From Kalymmatonema hyalinum WJT4-NPBG1 (GTDB lineage: Bacteria; Cyanobacteriota; Cyanobacteriia; Cyanobacteriales; Nostocaceae), in NCBI GenBank assembly GCA_019359075.1, contig JAHHIB010000088.1, positions 1 to 36,701 of the forward strand: a stretch of 36,701 nucleotides of DNA, read 5' to 3'. Made by a program: the position numbers and the translations under genes. How positions within the stretch are numbered: position 1 is the first letter of the stretch; the number at the start of each line of letters is the position of its first letter. Under the pieces are notes generated by a model, which worked only from the letters and a program-made list of their open reading frames with translations, was not told the origin of the DNA and ran no database searches. This document shows, one piece after another, positions 6,734-14,712 of this stretch.

Positions 6734-8005
6734 GTGGCTTTACAATACAAAAAGACTCATTCTCCCCACCTCCCTACCATTCTGTTGGTAACCAGTGGCT
6801 ACCATCTTTATCGTGAATATCTGCTAAAAATGGTTGCGGAACATTCAAATGTTTGGTTATTTCTCGATTCTGAACCGAGCTGGCAGATACCCTACATTGT
6901 CGGTCACACGGTGGTCAATACACTTGATGCCCAAATGATGATTGAGGTGGCACGTAATTTACCTGACGGCGTCAAAATTGACGGGGTGCTTTGCTGGGAT
7001 GAAATACGAATGGTGCAAACTGCCAAACTCGCTCAAGCCCTTGGTCTCCCAGGCACAGACCCTGAGAATGTCAGTCGGTGTCGTGACAAACACCTAACGC
7101 GCACCTTTTTGGCGGCATCAGGAGTCCCACAGGCTACCTCAATACTTGTCTCATCTCTTGAAGAAGCAGTCAAAGCCGCAGAGACTATTGGTTATCCTGT
7201 CATCATCAAACCGCGTGCATTGGGTGCAAGTTATGGGGTTAGCCTAGTGAACGGACCAGAACAGCTAAATACAGCGTTTGAACACGCTAAGGCTGCAACT
7301 GAGGAGGGCGTACCTGTTTACGATAAAGGTGTACTCGTTGAAGAGTATATGCAAGGACCAGAGGTCAGCATTGATGTTGCATGGGTTAACGGAATCATGT
7401 ATCCCCTGTTCGTTGGACGCAAGGTCACTGGCTTTTTTCCTCATTTTGAAGAAATTGGACACGTGGTGCATTCCAAAGACCCGTTATTTGAGTATCCACC
7501 ATTTCTCTCTGTTCTAGAGCAAGCACACCAAGCTGTGGGATTTCGCAACGGAATCACCCATACCGAGCTGCGTCTGACGCAGTCTGGTCCAAAGATAGTA
7601 GAAATCAATGCTCGACTTGGTGGCGATATGATTCCCTACGTTGGTTGGTTTGCTTCCGGAATAAACCCCGGGCAAGTAGCTGTTGCGGTTGCCTGTGGAC
7701 ACAAACCAGACGTGGAAACGAGACATGAAAGTGTCGCCGCCATTCAGTTTTTGTATCCTGAATATGATGCGGTTGTAGATAGTCTCCACATTGACCATGC
7801 TGCGCTCCCAGCTTCGGTTGTTGCTGCCGCCCCACTTGTTTCGCCAGGACAAAAATTGTTGCTGCCCCCAACCGACCACGTCTCTTGTCGGTATGGCTAT
7901 GCGATCGCCCGTGGAGACACCATTGAAGATTGTAAAGCAGCTACCGAACTAGCAGTCAAGGCGTTTAACCTAAAAGCTAGACATCTCTCTAAGGTGGGGG
8001 TGTGA
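6734..8005 (+). CDS. ATP-grasp carboxylate-amine ligase (amino acid ligase type), copy 1
   Basis: A 423-residue ATP-grasp enzyme starting at GTG 6734, with AAGGA nine bases upstream. It has an N-terminal Rossmann-like preATP-grasp region, the nucleotide-binding lysine in YPVIIKPRALGASYGV (K159), the hinge VLVEEYMQGPE (E203/E204), and the metal-binding segment TELRL...KIVEINARLGGD (E278, E290, N292). This layout is that of the BacD/carnosine-synthase-like L-amino acid ligases, which activate a carboxylate as acyl phosphate and couple it to an amine. In this cluster the substrate could be the nitroso-citrulline-like amino acid made by the SznF homologue, as acyl donor or amine acceptor. It is followed after one base by the exporter gene, an arrangement also seen with bacilysin-type ligases. 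Confidence 0.88.
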   Translation: MALQYKKTHSPHLPTILLVTSGYHLYREYLLKMVAEHSNVWLFLDSEPSWQIPYIVGHTVVNTLDAQMMIEVARNLPDGVKIDGVLCWDEIRMVQTAKLAQALGLPGTDPENVSRCRDKHLTRTFLAASGVPQATSILVSSLEEAVKAAETIGYPVIIKPRALGASYGVSLVNGPEQLNTAFEHAKAATEEGVPVYDKGVLVEEYMQGPEVSIDVAWVNGIMYPLFVGRKVTGFFPHFEEIGHVVHSKDPLFEYPPFLSVLEQAHQAVGFRNGITHTELRLTQSGPKIVEINARLGGDMIPYVGWFASGINPGQVAVAVACGHKPDVETRHESVAAIQFLYPEYDAVVDSLHIDHAALPASVVAAAPLVSPGQKLLLPPTDHVSCRYGYAIARGDTIEDCKAATELAVKAFNLKARHLSKVGV

Positions 8006-8006
8006 G

Positions 8007-9272
8007 ATGAGTAGCGCAAAACGCGATTTTAGAATACTGTGGGCTGGGCAGTCGTTAAATTTATTAGGAGATCAAATTCTGGTAGTCGCCCTGCCCTTAC
8101 TAGCCGTGCAAGTCATGGGAGTCTCTGCTTCCCAAGCCGTACTGCTCCCGTTTTTCCTTTTCGTACCATTCCTTATATTTGGATTACCTGCGGGTGCTAT
8201 TGTTGACCGGCTGTCACGACGACTCACAATGATTGTTTGCGATACCATACAAGCTGTGGTCTTCGTGCTTGTTACCGCCCTCGCGTTAAACGGCACCCTG
8301 ACGTTTCCAATGCTAGTACTGCTGGTTGCCATTGCCGGCACAGCTGTGGTGTTTTTTCAGATTGCCTATACTTCTTATATCCCAGAACTTTTTTCTGAAG
8401 CACAGGACTTGCAGCGTTCTAATTCGCGACTATTTTTCTCTGAGTCAATAACCAAGACGCTTGGTCCAATGCTTGCTGGGTCAATCATTGCGTGGCTGGG
8501 GATTGCTGCAGTTATCGCAGTGAACGCAGGGACGTTTGTCTTGTCCATGCTGTCGTTATTAGTCATTAAGCACAGGCAGCCGAAGACTACGAAGCATCAG
8601 GTAAAAAAGCAGGCTAGAGGCTGGATATACCGTGATATCCGTGAGGGTTTGCATTTCGTATTCCGCCACCGACGGCTAGAACCAGTTATTATGTGCGGGG
8701 TCGTATACGTCACGTTTTCCATTATGGTTGATTCTACTCTTGTGCTGTACTGCTTGAACGTACTTAGTCTGAGTTCGGTAATCATTGGCTTTGTTGTGGG
8801 CGCAGCTGCCGCTGGTTTTCCGATTGGTAATCTCTTTTGTACTCAGCTCGTTAATCGTTTTGGTGTTGCCCGCACTCTTGTTGTCAGCGCAATAGTGTCA
8901 GTAACAGGTTTAATTCTTATACCATTAGCTGGCTCGCTTGGCTCAGTCACTGGACTTATTGCTGCTAGCGTATTACATGGTATCGGAGAGGGTATTTTTG
9001 GACCCACAGCATTAACCTTGCGACAAACCGACACGCCCGACCACTTGCTAGGTAGAATCAACTCGATACAGCGATTTTTAGTGTGGGGTGCAGTTTCAAT
9101 CGGTAACCTCATCGCTGCTTTGACTATCAAATTGTTTGGTTTGAGCGGTACCTTATGGATTGGTGGTCTTGGAACCATTCTCTGTCTACCTCTACTAATA
9201 CGCAGAGATATCCTTAACGAATTGTTAAATTACCCGGCTGAGATTCCAGCTCAACGCAGACCAAAAGTATAG
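8007..9272 (+). CDS. Major facilitator superfamily exporter
   Basis: A 421-residue integral membrane protein with about 12 predicted hydrophobic helices in two six-helix halves and a charged cytoplasmic loop (about 190-215). The MFS motif A is seen as GAIVDRLSRRLTM, and DLQRSNSRLFFSESITKTLG is typical of the EntS/MFS_3-like drug and siderophore exporters. The start ATG lies one base after the ATP-grasp stop, so the two are almost certainly cotranscribed. The likely role is export of the finished compound, giving the producer self-protection against an alkylating or NO-releasing product. Substrate specificity cannot be read from the sequence. Confidence 0.9.
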   Translation: MSSAKRDFRILWAGQSLNLLGDQILVVALPLLAVQVMGVSASQAVLLPFFLFVPFLIFGLPAGAIVDRLSRRLTMIVCDTIQAVVFVLVTALALNGTLTFPMLVLLVAIAGTAVVFFQIAYTSYIPELFSEAQDLQRSNSRLFFSESITKTLGPMLAGSIIAWLGIAAVIAVNAGTFVLSMLSLLVIKHRQPKTTKHQVKKQARGWIYRDIREGLHFVFRHRRLEPVIMCGVVYVTFSIMVDSTLVLYCLNVLSLSSVIIGFVVGAAAAGFPIGNLFCTQLVNRFGVARTLVVSAIVSVTGLILIPLAGSLGSVTGLIAASVLHGIGEGIFGPTALTLRQTDTPDHLLGRINSIQRFLVWGAVSIGNLIAALTIKLFGLSGTLWIGGLGTILCLPLLIRRDILNELLNYPAEIPAQRRPKV

Positions 9273-9345
9273 CGGTTTTCAAATCAGTGTAATACACAAT
9301 ACAGTGGCACGGCAGTGCTGTGCTTCACCTAATTGAGAACCGCTA
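9270..9345. repeat. 76-bp palindromic element overlapping the exporter stop codon
   Basis: Perfect 8-bp ends TAGCGGTT (9270-9277) and AACCGCTA (9338-9345), with an internal hairpin GCACGGCAGTGCTGTGC. The first three bases are the TAG stop of the MFS gene. It resembles the small palindromic repeats scattered in cyanobacterial genomes. It may have landed at the 3' end of the exporter gene and now supplies its stop, or may act as a transcript-processing hairpin. Confidence 0.5.
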
Positions 9346-9385
9346 CATAAGATTTACACAAAACCGTCATTCTTTGGAGAATCAA

Positions 9386-10333
9386 ATGAAATACGCAGAA
9401 GGCATAAATGAATTTGTAGACCGATGCAACAAAGCCATGCCACCTAATTTTTACACTTTGCCTATCGAGCAGCAGCGGGAAATGTACCTTGGCCTCACTA
9501 AAGAATTTCCCTATCAAATGCCGCCTGATGTATTGGTGACTGACGACACAGTTTCATATGAAGGGCGAAAGCTGCCGATTAGGGTATATCGTCCAAAACA
9601 GACAAAAGGTAGAGGACTGGTAATTTATATTCGTGGCGGTGGATTCGTCGTCGGCTCGTTAGAGACACATAATACAGTTGTTGCAGAGTTAAGCGAAAAA
9701 TCGGGATTAGTTACCATCGCCCCAGACTTTAGGATGTCACCGGAACACCCTTTTCCAGCGGCTCTTGAGGACTGTTATGGTGTGCTGTGCGGTGTTGTCA
9801 ATGATGCCCAACGATTAGATATCGATCCGAATAGAATTGTGATTTCAGGCGACAGTTCTGGAGCAAACATGGCTGTTGCCGTCAGTATGATGAGTCGTGA
9901 CCGAAGCGGTCCTAAGTTGCGGGGTCAAGCGTTGATAAGTCCTGTTCTCGATTTTACTCGCTGGTGTAAAGGAGGTGTCGATGCTCCCTTGCTAACTGGT
10001 GGTGAAATGGAATACTACACAGCCTGCTATGTACCTGAGCCAGAAAAGGTGAAACATCCTTACGTCTCTCCACTGGTAAACGGAACATTTCACGATCTGC
10101 CACCAGCATATATCATGGCGGCAGAAATGGACTCACTTTTAGTTGACTCTCAGGAATACACTCGTCTTCTTCGTGAAGAAGGAACCCAAGTTGAATTAGT
10201 CGTTGAGCCCGGTTTAGTGCATTCTGCTGTAAGAGCGCGGGGCTTAAGTCCCCAGGTGGCTGACGCTTGGGAAAGGTTCATACACCACGCAGCTTTACTC
10301 GCTTGTAAGGAGGATTTGACCAATGACAATTAG
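9386..10333 (+). CDS. Hormone-sensitive-lipase-type alpha/beta hydrolase
   Basis: A 315-residue hydrolase. The start at 9386 is preferred over an upstream ATG at 9320 because TTGGAGA lies just before it and the extra residues would come from the palindromic element. The family's oxyanion motif HGGG is replaced by RGGG (IYIRGGGFVVGS, R83). The nucleophile elbow is ISGDSSGAN (S157), the acid is D249 in AEMDSLLVDS, and H279 in LVHSAV completes the triad. HSL-family enzymes hydrolyse esters or, more rarely, amides or carbamates. In this cluster a deprotection, ester-forming or peptide-trimming step is possible. Its stop overlaps the next gene by 11 bp. Confidence 0.85.
   Translation: MKYAEGINEFVDRCNKAMPPNFYTLPIEQQREMYLGLTKEFPYQMPPDVLVTDDTVSYEGRKLPIRVYRPKQTKGRGLVIYIRGGGFVVGSLETHNTVVAELSEKSGLVTIAPDFRMSPEHPFPAALEDCYGVLCGVVNDAQRLDIDPNRIVISGDSSGANMAVAVSMMSRDRSGPKLRGQALISPVLDFTRWCKGGVDAPLLTGGEMEYYTACYVPEPEKVKHPYVSPLVNGTFHDLPPAYIMAAEMDSLLVDSQEYTRLLREEGTQVELVVEPGLVHSAVRARGLSPQVADAWERFIHHAALLACKEDLTNDN
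10307..10313 (+). promoter_or_regulatory. Strong Shine-Dalgarno for the second ATP-grasp gene
   Basis: AAGGAGG, a full anti-16S complement, sits nine bases before the ATG at 10323, inside the end of the preceding hydrolase gene. It fixes the start and predicts strong, possibly independent translation. Confidence 0.75.
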
Positions 10334-11603
10334 TAATCCAGAGGGTCTTGCGGTGATTGTTGACCCATATTCTTCTGGTGCTTTCTTTGCGCCAGCGTTC
10401 GCGGAGGCAGGTGTGCCGGTTGTGGCAGTTGTATCCAGCCCTGCTCCTCCAGAAGTGTACGCATCATCCTATCGACCTCAAGACTTTTCACAGATTATTA
10501 TCGCAACTGAGGATCTCTCAGAGGTTGTGAACAAACTAAGGGAATTGCGTCCGCGATGTATACTGCCGGGATGTGAATCAGGAGTCGAGCTCGCGGACGC
10601 GATCGCCCCCCTGGTAGTCGAGGACTTAGCCAATGTTCCGGAGAAGGCCAGCGCTCGTCGGCATAAGGGTGACATGGCCGCTGCAGTGGCACAAGCCGGA
10701 CTACCAATCATTGCCCAGATATGTACTAATGACGCTGACGAAGTAGAAAAATGGTTATATCAAGCAGACCTTATTGGGCGCGATCTTGTAATCAAACCAC
10801 CCAAGAGTGCTAGTACTGATGGGGTAACCAAAGTGCCATCATGTGAAGATTGGCGCAAGATTTTCAATGAAATGCTGGGCAAACATAATCGTCTAGGGAT
10901 ACTCAACGACAAGCTACTTGTACAAGAATATACCGCAGGTGTTGAATACGTCATCGATACTATTAGCTATGAAGGTAAGCACTCAATCAGTGATATATGT
11001 AGATATCACAAAATCGATAACGGTCAATACATGGCGATTTACGATAGCATGGAATGGCTTCCTCCGACGATTCCAGTCTACGACCAAATCGTGGATTATG
11101 CGTGCGGTGTACTTGACGCAGTCGGTATGCGGTTCGGCACGTCCCACCTCGAAGTCATGCTTACAGAACGCGGACCGAGACTAATTGAGATTGGTACTCG
11201 ACCGCATGGAGGTGGTCACCCGCGCTTCTGTCGCGTCGCTACTGGGGATAGTCAAGTGGATCGAGCGGTTCGGTACTTTACCCGCAAAGGCTCTATTCCT
11301 GACAGCTTTAAACTAATTACTCACGTTTTAGTAGTGTTTTTAATCTGTCGGGCTGAAGGCACAGTGAGTAACGCCGAAATATTCGACGGGGTACGGGAAC
11401 TGCACAGTCATCATTTTTCGGTGATAAACATCCGAAATAACGATTGGTTGGAACCGACAAAGGATCTTTTCGCCAGTCTCAAACTAGGCTTCGTTGTCTT
11501 GGCTCATGAAGATCGATCCCAAATTATGGCCGATTACAAGCTGATCCGCACCTTAGAGCAGCAACTTAAACTCAATACCAAAAAAACAAATATCAAAGCG
11601 TAA
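10323..11603 (+). CDS. ATP-grasp carboxylate-amine ligase, copy 2
   Basis: A 426-residue ATP-grasp protein, clearly diverged from the first copy. It has an N-terminal Rossmann-like region (IVDPYSSGAFFAPAFAEAGV), the lysine motif RDLVIKPPKSASTDGV, the hinge LLVQEYTAGVEYVID, and the metal-binding segment TSHLEVMLTERGPRLIEIGT followed by RPHGGGHP. A C-terminal domain of about 110 residues follows. Proteins of this type join amino acids or amino acids to amines. Two non-identical ligases suggest two successive couplings, so the product may be a small modified peptide with the nitrosourea amino acid as one residue. It overlaps the upstream hydrolase by 11 bp and directly abuts the next gene, so it is part of one operon. 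Confidence 0.88.
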   Translation: MTISNPEGLAVIVDPYSSGAFFAPAFAEAGVPVVAVVSSPAPPEVYASSYRPQDFSQIIIATEDLSEVVNKLRELRPRCILPGCESGVELADAIAPLVVEDLANVPEKASARRHKGDMAAAVAQAGLPIIAQICTNDADEVEKWLYQADLIGRDLVIKPPKSASTDGVTKVPSCEDWRKIFNEMLGKHNRLGILNDKLLVQEYTAGVEYVIDTISYEGKHSISDICRYHKIDNGQYMAIYDSMEWLPPTIPVYDQIVDYACGVLDAVGMRFGTSHLEVMLTERGPRLIEIGTRPHGGGHPRFCRVATGDSQVDRAVRYFTRKGSIPDSFKLITHVLVVFLICRAEGTVSNAEIFDGVRELHSHHFSVINIRNNDWLEPTKDLFASLKLGFVVLAHEDRSQIMADYKLIRTLEQQLKLNTKKTNIKA

Positions 11604-12377
11604 ATGTCTACGAACAATCCTCAAGCAAAAATTAACTTCACACACCCACCAGGGCAGTATTACAATGTTCGAGGTCGAAGACTTTGGGTAGAGCAAGAGG
11701 GAATTGGCGAGCCTGTAATTTTATTGTCTGGCCTTGGTCCAGCTGGGTCTCACGTTATTTTTCACCCCCATTTCGACACGCTAGCTACTGATTACCGAAT
11801 AGTTTACGTAGACCTGTATGGACGCGGTCGCTCTGAAGCGCCCGACGATCTCAACGAAATTACATTTGAGAGTGATGTTGCTGATGTAGCTGCGCTTCTA
11901 TCAGAACTAAATCTTGGACCAGTTCATTTGTATGGATTTTCGTATGGGGGTCTTCTTGCACAGGCAATAGCACTCGACCATCCTCATCTCGTGCGTAGTT
12001 TGGTATTAGCAAACAGTCTGCACAGCCCAGAAATGTGGCAACTCAACCACGTCAACATCAACCGCGAAATCGCTAACCAATGCCCTGAGGTTTGGGCAAA
12101 AATTCAGGCATTGCGTGCTGATGGCGTTCCCTCCACCGATCCGAAGATGCAAGAACAATTTGCCTGCGCCGCTAAGCTTGTACGCTTCTACAATCCGGAA
12201 AACGCTCGACTGCTAGCCACCGAACCAGGGGCACGTAATTTAGATCTCTACCCGCTATTTTGTGGTGAGGATGTGGACTTTAACATCGGCAATCAGGTTG
12301 CTAAAATACCGGATTTTCGACCTCTGCTGAAAAATGTGACTGCCCCTATAGGCGTAATGCTAGAGAGTCTATCATGA
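11604..12377 (+). pseudogene. Alpha/beta hydrolase (proline iminopeptidase-like), C-terminally truncated
   Basis: The ATG follows the ATP-grasp stop with no gap. The 257-residue frame has the alpha/beta hydrolase core: LLSGLGPAGSH oxyanion region, VDLYGRGRS, and nucleophile elbow YGFSYGGLLAQ (S113). It stops soon after NVTAPIGVMLE, just where relatives of about 290-300 residues continue with the strand carrying the catalytic aspartate and then the histidine. Both are missing, so it is unlikely to be catalytically competent. The break is near 12358, about 210 bp before a transposon insertion at 12571, consistent with loss of the cluster's 3' end by rearrangement. Homologues might act as peptidases or esterases on the coupled product. 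Listed as a pseudogene, though the operon structure before the break is intact. Confidence 0.75.
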
Positions 12378-12565
12378 AGTGCCACGCAGAGATACTCTCG
12401 TTCCGATTTTATTTTTGGTTTTGGAACTTATCCAAGTCTCTCCTGATTTTGATGCCAAAAATTCATCAATTTCTCGCGCCTTGTGGGAGAAATGTTCCGA
12501 CACTGATTGAAACCGGAACTGTGTAAACTTTTGTGTGCTTTGAAAGAGAATAGCTAAAAGCCAAT
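12378..12565. other. Unassigned stretch between the truncated hydrolase and the transposon
   Basis: No confident gene. A minus-strand frame here contains FRFQSVSEHFSHKAREIDEF and LASKSGETWISSKTKNKIG, which reads somewhat like protein, but it is short, has no clear start and is cut by the insertion at 12571. It is probably the scar of another gene. Confidence 0.3.
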
Positions 12566-12943
12566 CATATTGTCGGTGGGACGATAATCTTGCCGCGACT
12601 GGAACCATAATCTTGCCGTTGCCGAGGCTGTAATGTTCATTCTTTCGTTAAGCGTACGCAACCCTAATTGAGAAATTGGAATCATAATCTTGCCGTCAAC
12701 CAAAAATGGAATCATAAGCTTGCCAAAAAAAGGTAATCTTAAGATTTGATTTTTAGGTTGGTGCATCTAGAGTCAAACACGTCTGCCCTGAGCGTTCTAG
12801 TTTTTTGGAGACTTCAAGCCTGAATTTTTACGAATTGTGCGTTCTCAGTCGGTTTGTAGTCAAATGTATAGCCTACAAGGATTAGAGGCATTGGAAGCAT
12901 AAGCTTGCCATTCCGGCAATATTATCGTTCCACCGACACATAT
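12566..12943. mobile_element. 368-bp non-autonomous Tn7-like element (MITE) with 5-bp target duplication
   Basis: The element runs 12571-12938. Both ends carry the same 24-bp terminal sequence in inverted orientation (12571-12594 and 12915-12938, two mismatches), starting TGTCGGTGG and ending ACCGACA, the TGT...ACA form of Tn7-like transposons. It is flanked by a perfect 5-bp direct duplication CATAT (12566-12570 and 12939-12943), the usual Tn7 length. Internal copies of GGAATCATAATCTTGCCG recur at 12601, 12678, 12708 and 12893, the multi-site pattern expected for TnsB-type transposase binding. No transposase or cargo gene fits inside, so it must have been moved by an element elsewhere. Confidence 0.85.
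12578..12931. repeat. Six copies of an 18-bp transposase-site-like repeat
   Basis: Consensus GGAATCATAATCTTGCCG. Copies lie at 12578-12595, 12601-12618, 12678-12695, 12708-12724 and 12893-12909 on the plus strand and at 12915-12931 inverted. The four left copies point inward and the last one is the mirrored right end. The asymmetry (four left, one or two right) resembles the unequal ends of Tn7-type elements. Confidence 0.75.
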
Positions 12944-13462
12944 CAGTATTTTCAACCACTTAGCACCTGGTGACACTTTCTCTAGCTTTACGCCTAACAG
13001 GAGCCAAGTGCGTAACCTGTCGTAGCACAAACTGCGGTTGCTCCGCCCCCAAAGCAAAGCGCATAGTACTGCCATGCTTGTTCAAGGAATCTTGCGGTCC
13101 GTCACATCATCAAGAGTGCTAATTGCTACCGCACTATGTTGGCACAGCTACACCACACTTCGCCTCGCAAAATCTACGTATTTTGCACCACTTGGCGTAC
13201 TAACTCTGCCTAATTGTAGATACGGTAGCCCACACAAATTGTGCTCCGTTTGCACCTCCGTTGTGCTGAGTCTGCACCCAGTGCTACCCCACGAGTGGTT
13301 TTCGGGTAGCGCTGTCCTTTTTTTGTGGTGTATGTACCGACTGGCGCGATGCACAGCCTCTGGTAAAAGCGTACGCCAGGAGCATCCAAACTGACTCAAA
13401 CTCTTTTGAGAGAGCTATCGCGCTCTGGGGGGTTTTCATAATTAAAGAGTCGATGCCCTTTA
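12944..13462. other. Gene-free stretch
   Basis: About 520 bp in which open frames on either strand lack protein-like composition or convincing starts. A weak hairpin AGAGAGC...GCGCTCT lies near 13412-13428. It is placed past the 3' end of the minus-strand gene at 13463 and could help end that transcript. Nothing else was recognised. Confidence 0.35.
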
Positions 13463-13978
13463 CTACAATCGAAATCCCGCATCCACTTCTATCTCTGCCT
13501 TAGCAATGAGGTCATCCTCCGAGTCCCAAAAACCATCATCATCCTCATCTTCCTCATCCCCCTCATCCTCCTCATCCCCCTTATCAGGAGCAACGGAAGC
13601 AACGGGAGCCTTGGCGACAGGTGGTACAGCCTCCGGGGTCGTCGGTACGCCAATACTCGCTTGCATTAATGCTATATCAACCGTCGGTGAGACTAATACC
13701 GATTGTGCCATCCCTTCCAAAGAACAGACCCGCTTAATCGTATTAATCTGATTCTCCAAATGTCCAATTGCCCAAAGTGCAATCGAGCGCAATTCAACTT
13801 CATTTGCCCCATTCTCTTTCATTGCCAGTGGCAACCAAAATGCCTTGAGCGTAAATACTACCATCTCCACTATCCCCATGTCAGAGGGATGCTCGCTCAA
13901 ATAGCGAAATAGCTTCCCCGTTTGGGTAGCAGCACTGCGCTTAATCTGTGGAATCACCTCAAACTTATGAAGCCCCAT
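13463..13978 (-). CDS. Hypothetical plasmid protein with acidic C-terminal tail
   Basis: A 171-residue protein. Residues 1-95 look helical and globular (QIKRSAATQTGKLFRYLSEH, IALWAIGHLENQINTIKRVC). An alanine/proline-rich linker follows, then a very acidic run DEEDEGDEEDEDDDGFWDSE. No family was recognised. It lies opposite the MobV relaxase with about 730 bp between their starts, so it may be an accessory to mobilisation or replication. Acidic tails are common in proteins that bind basic partners or mimic DNA, but nothing here proves that. Composition and frame length make it a probable real gene. Confidence 0.6.
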   Translation of the reverse strand: MGLHKFEVIPQIKRSAATQTGKLFRYLSEHPSDMGIVEMVVFTLKAFWLPLAMKENGANEVELRSIALWAIGHLENQINTIKRVCSLEGMAQSVLVSPTVDIALMQASIGVPTTPEAVPPVAKAPVASVAPDKGDEEDEGDEEDEDDDGFWDSEDDLIAKAEIEVDAGFRL

Positions 13979-14712
13979 TCCCTACATCCCCCGCACTCAG
14001 TACATACCAACCCACTGTCATTATCAAAAGCGCTCGCACTCGCACGCGTACCTCTCGGCACCAGCACATACCAAGCTTCTCTTGACCATAACTACACATT
14101 TCCTATCGACTTACTATACTTTATAAGTGAAGAAATGTATTTAATTCAACTATACTACTACTGGGCAAGTAAAGTCATGTTATTTCACCTACAGCTATGC
14201 TCAAGTAATGTAAAAGCAACTTAAGTATAGTTAGAATCGCCCCCACCCAATCGACCGCACCTTCCACACCTTCACCTAAAGTCAAGTTAAGTCAACTTAT
14301 AGCAGTGTTAAGTCAAGTTATGACAACTTGGGACTTCACCCAACAATTTTACTCTACTAAAGGGGTCAAACCCATGTATAGTAAGGATTTCGGTCATTTT
14401 AGCCCCTGATATGGGACTACCGCAAAGGGGTTTTCGGGTAGTGCAGATTAAAATAATCGTACTCACTACGGCTTTTTGCCCCAGGGGGTGGGCTATGCCC
14501 ATGTCTCGCTGTCGCTCGTCACAAAAAGCCTGCGTTCGCCCCTGCGGGGGCATTGTTGGAAGTTGTCTGGTGTGGTGGGTGTGTTGTTATGGGTTGGCTG
14601 ACGCCTTCATTATCTATAAGAATATAGTGCGCGAGTTATTTACAAGCCAACGTAAAAGATATCTACGTAATTGGGAATACTTCAAGAGTAGGCAGTTGAC
14701 TCTTACTGAACA
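13979..14712. other. Non-coding region between divergent genes with clustered repeats
   Basis: No convincing gene in 730 bp. Two direct copies of AAGTCAAGTTA (14279-14289, 14310-14320) lie within overlapping inverted repeats AAGTT...AACTT. A hairpin ACTACC...GGGTAGT lies near 14412-14442 and a GC-rich one GCCCCTGCGGGGGC near 14538. This upstream placement relative to the relaxase and helicase genes makes it the best candidate on the plasmid for origin functions. Confidence 0.4.
14611..14648 (+). other. Candidate MobV-type origin of transfer
   Basis: About 65-100 bp before the relaxase start. A small inverted repeat CTATA (14614-14618) / TATAG (14623-14627) runs into TATAGTGCGCGAGTTATTTA. From memory the pMV158 oriT has a similar order: an inverted repeat ending TATAGTGTG, the nick, then TTATACTTTA. 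MobV origins characteristically lie directly upstream of the relaxase gene. The match is partial and the nick position is not assignable. Confidence 0.35.

Noticed and set aside
7514-7879. Minus-strand ORF inside the ATP-grasp gene
   Set aside because: Shadow of a strongly conserved coding sequence on the other strand.
12578-12931. 18-bp repeats as replication iterons
   Set aside because: They lie inside inverted TGT...ACA ends flanked by a 5-bp target duplication and far from the helicase gene, so transposase sites explain them better.
13038-13394. ORF of 118 codons
   Set aside because: No ribosome-binding site, odd composition and no recognisable motif, in a gene-poor stretch.
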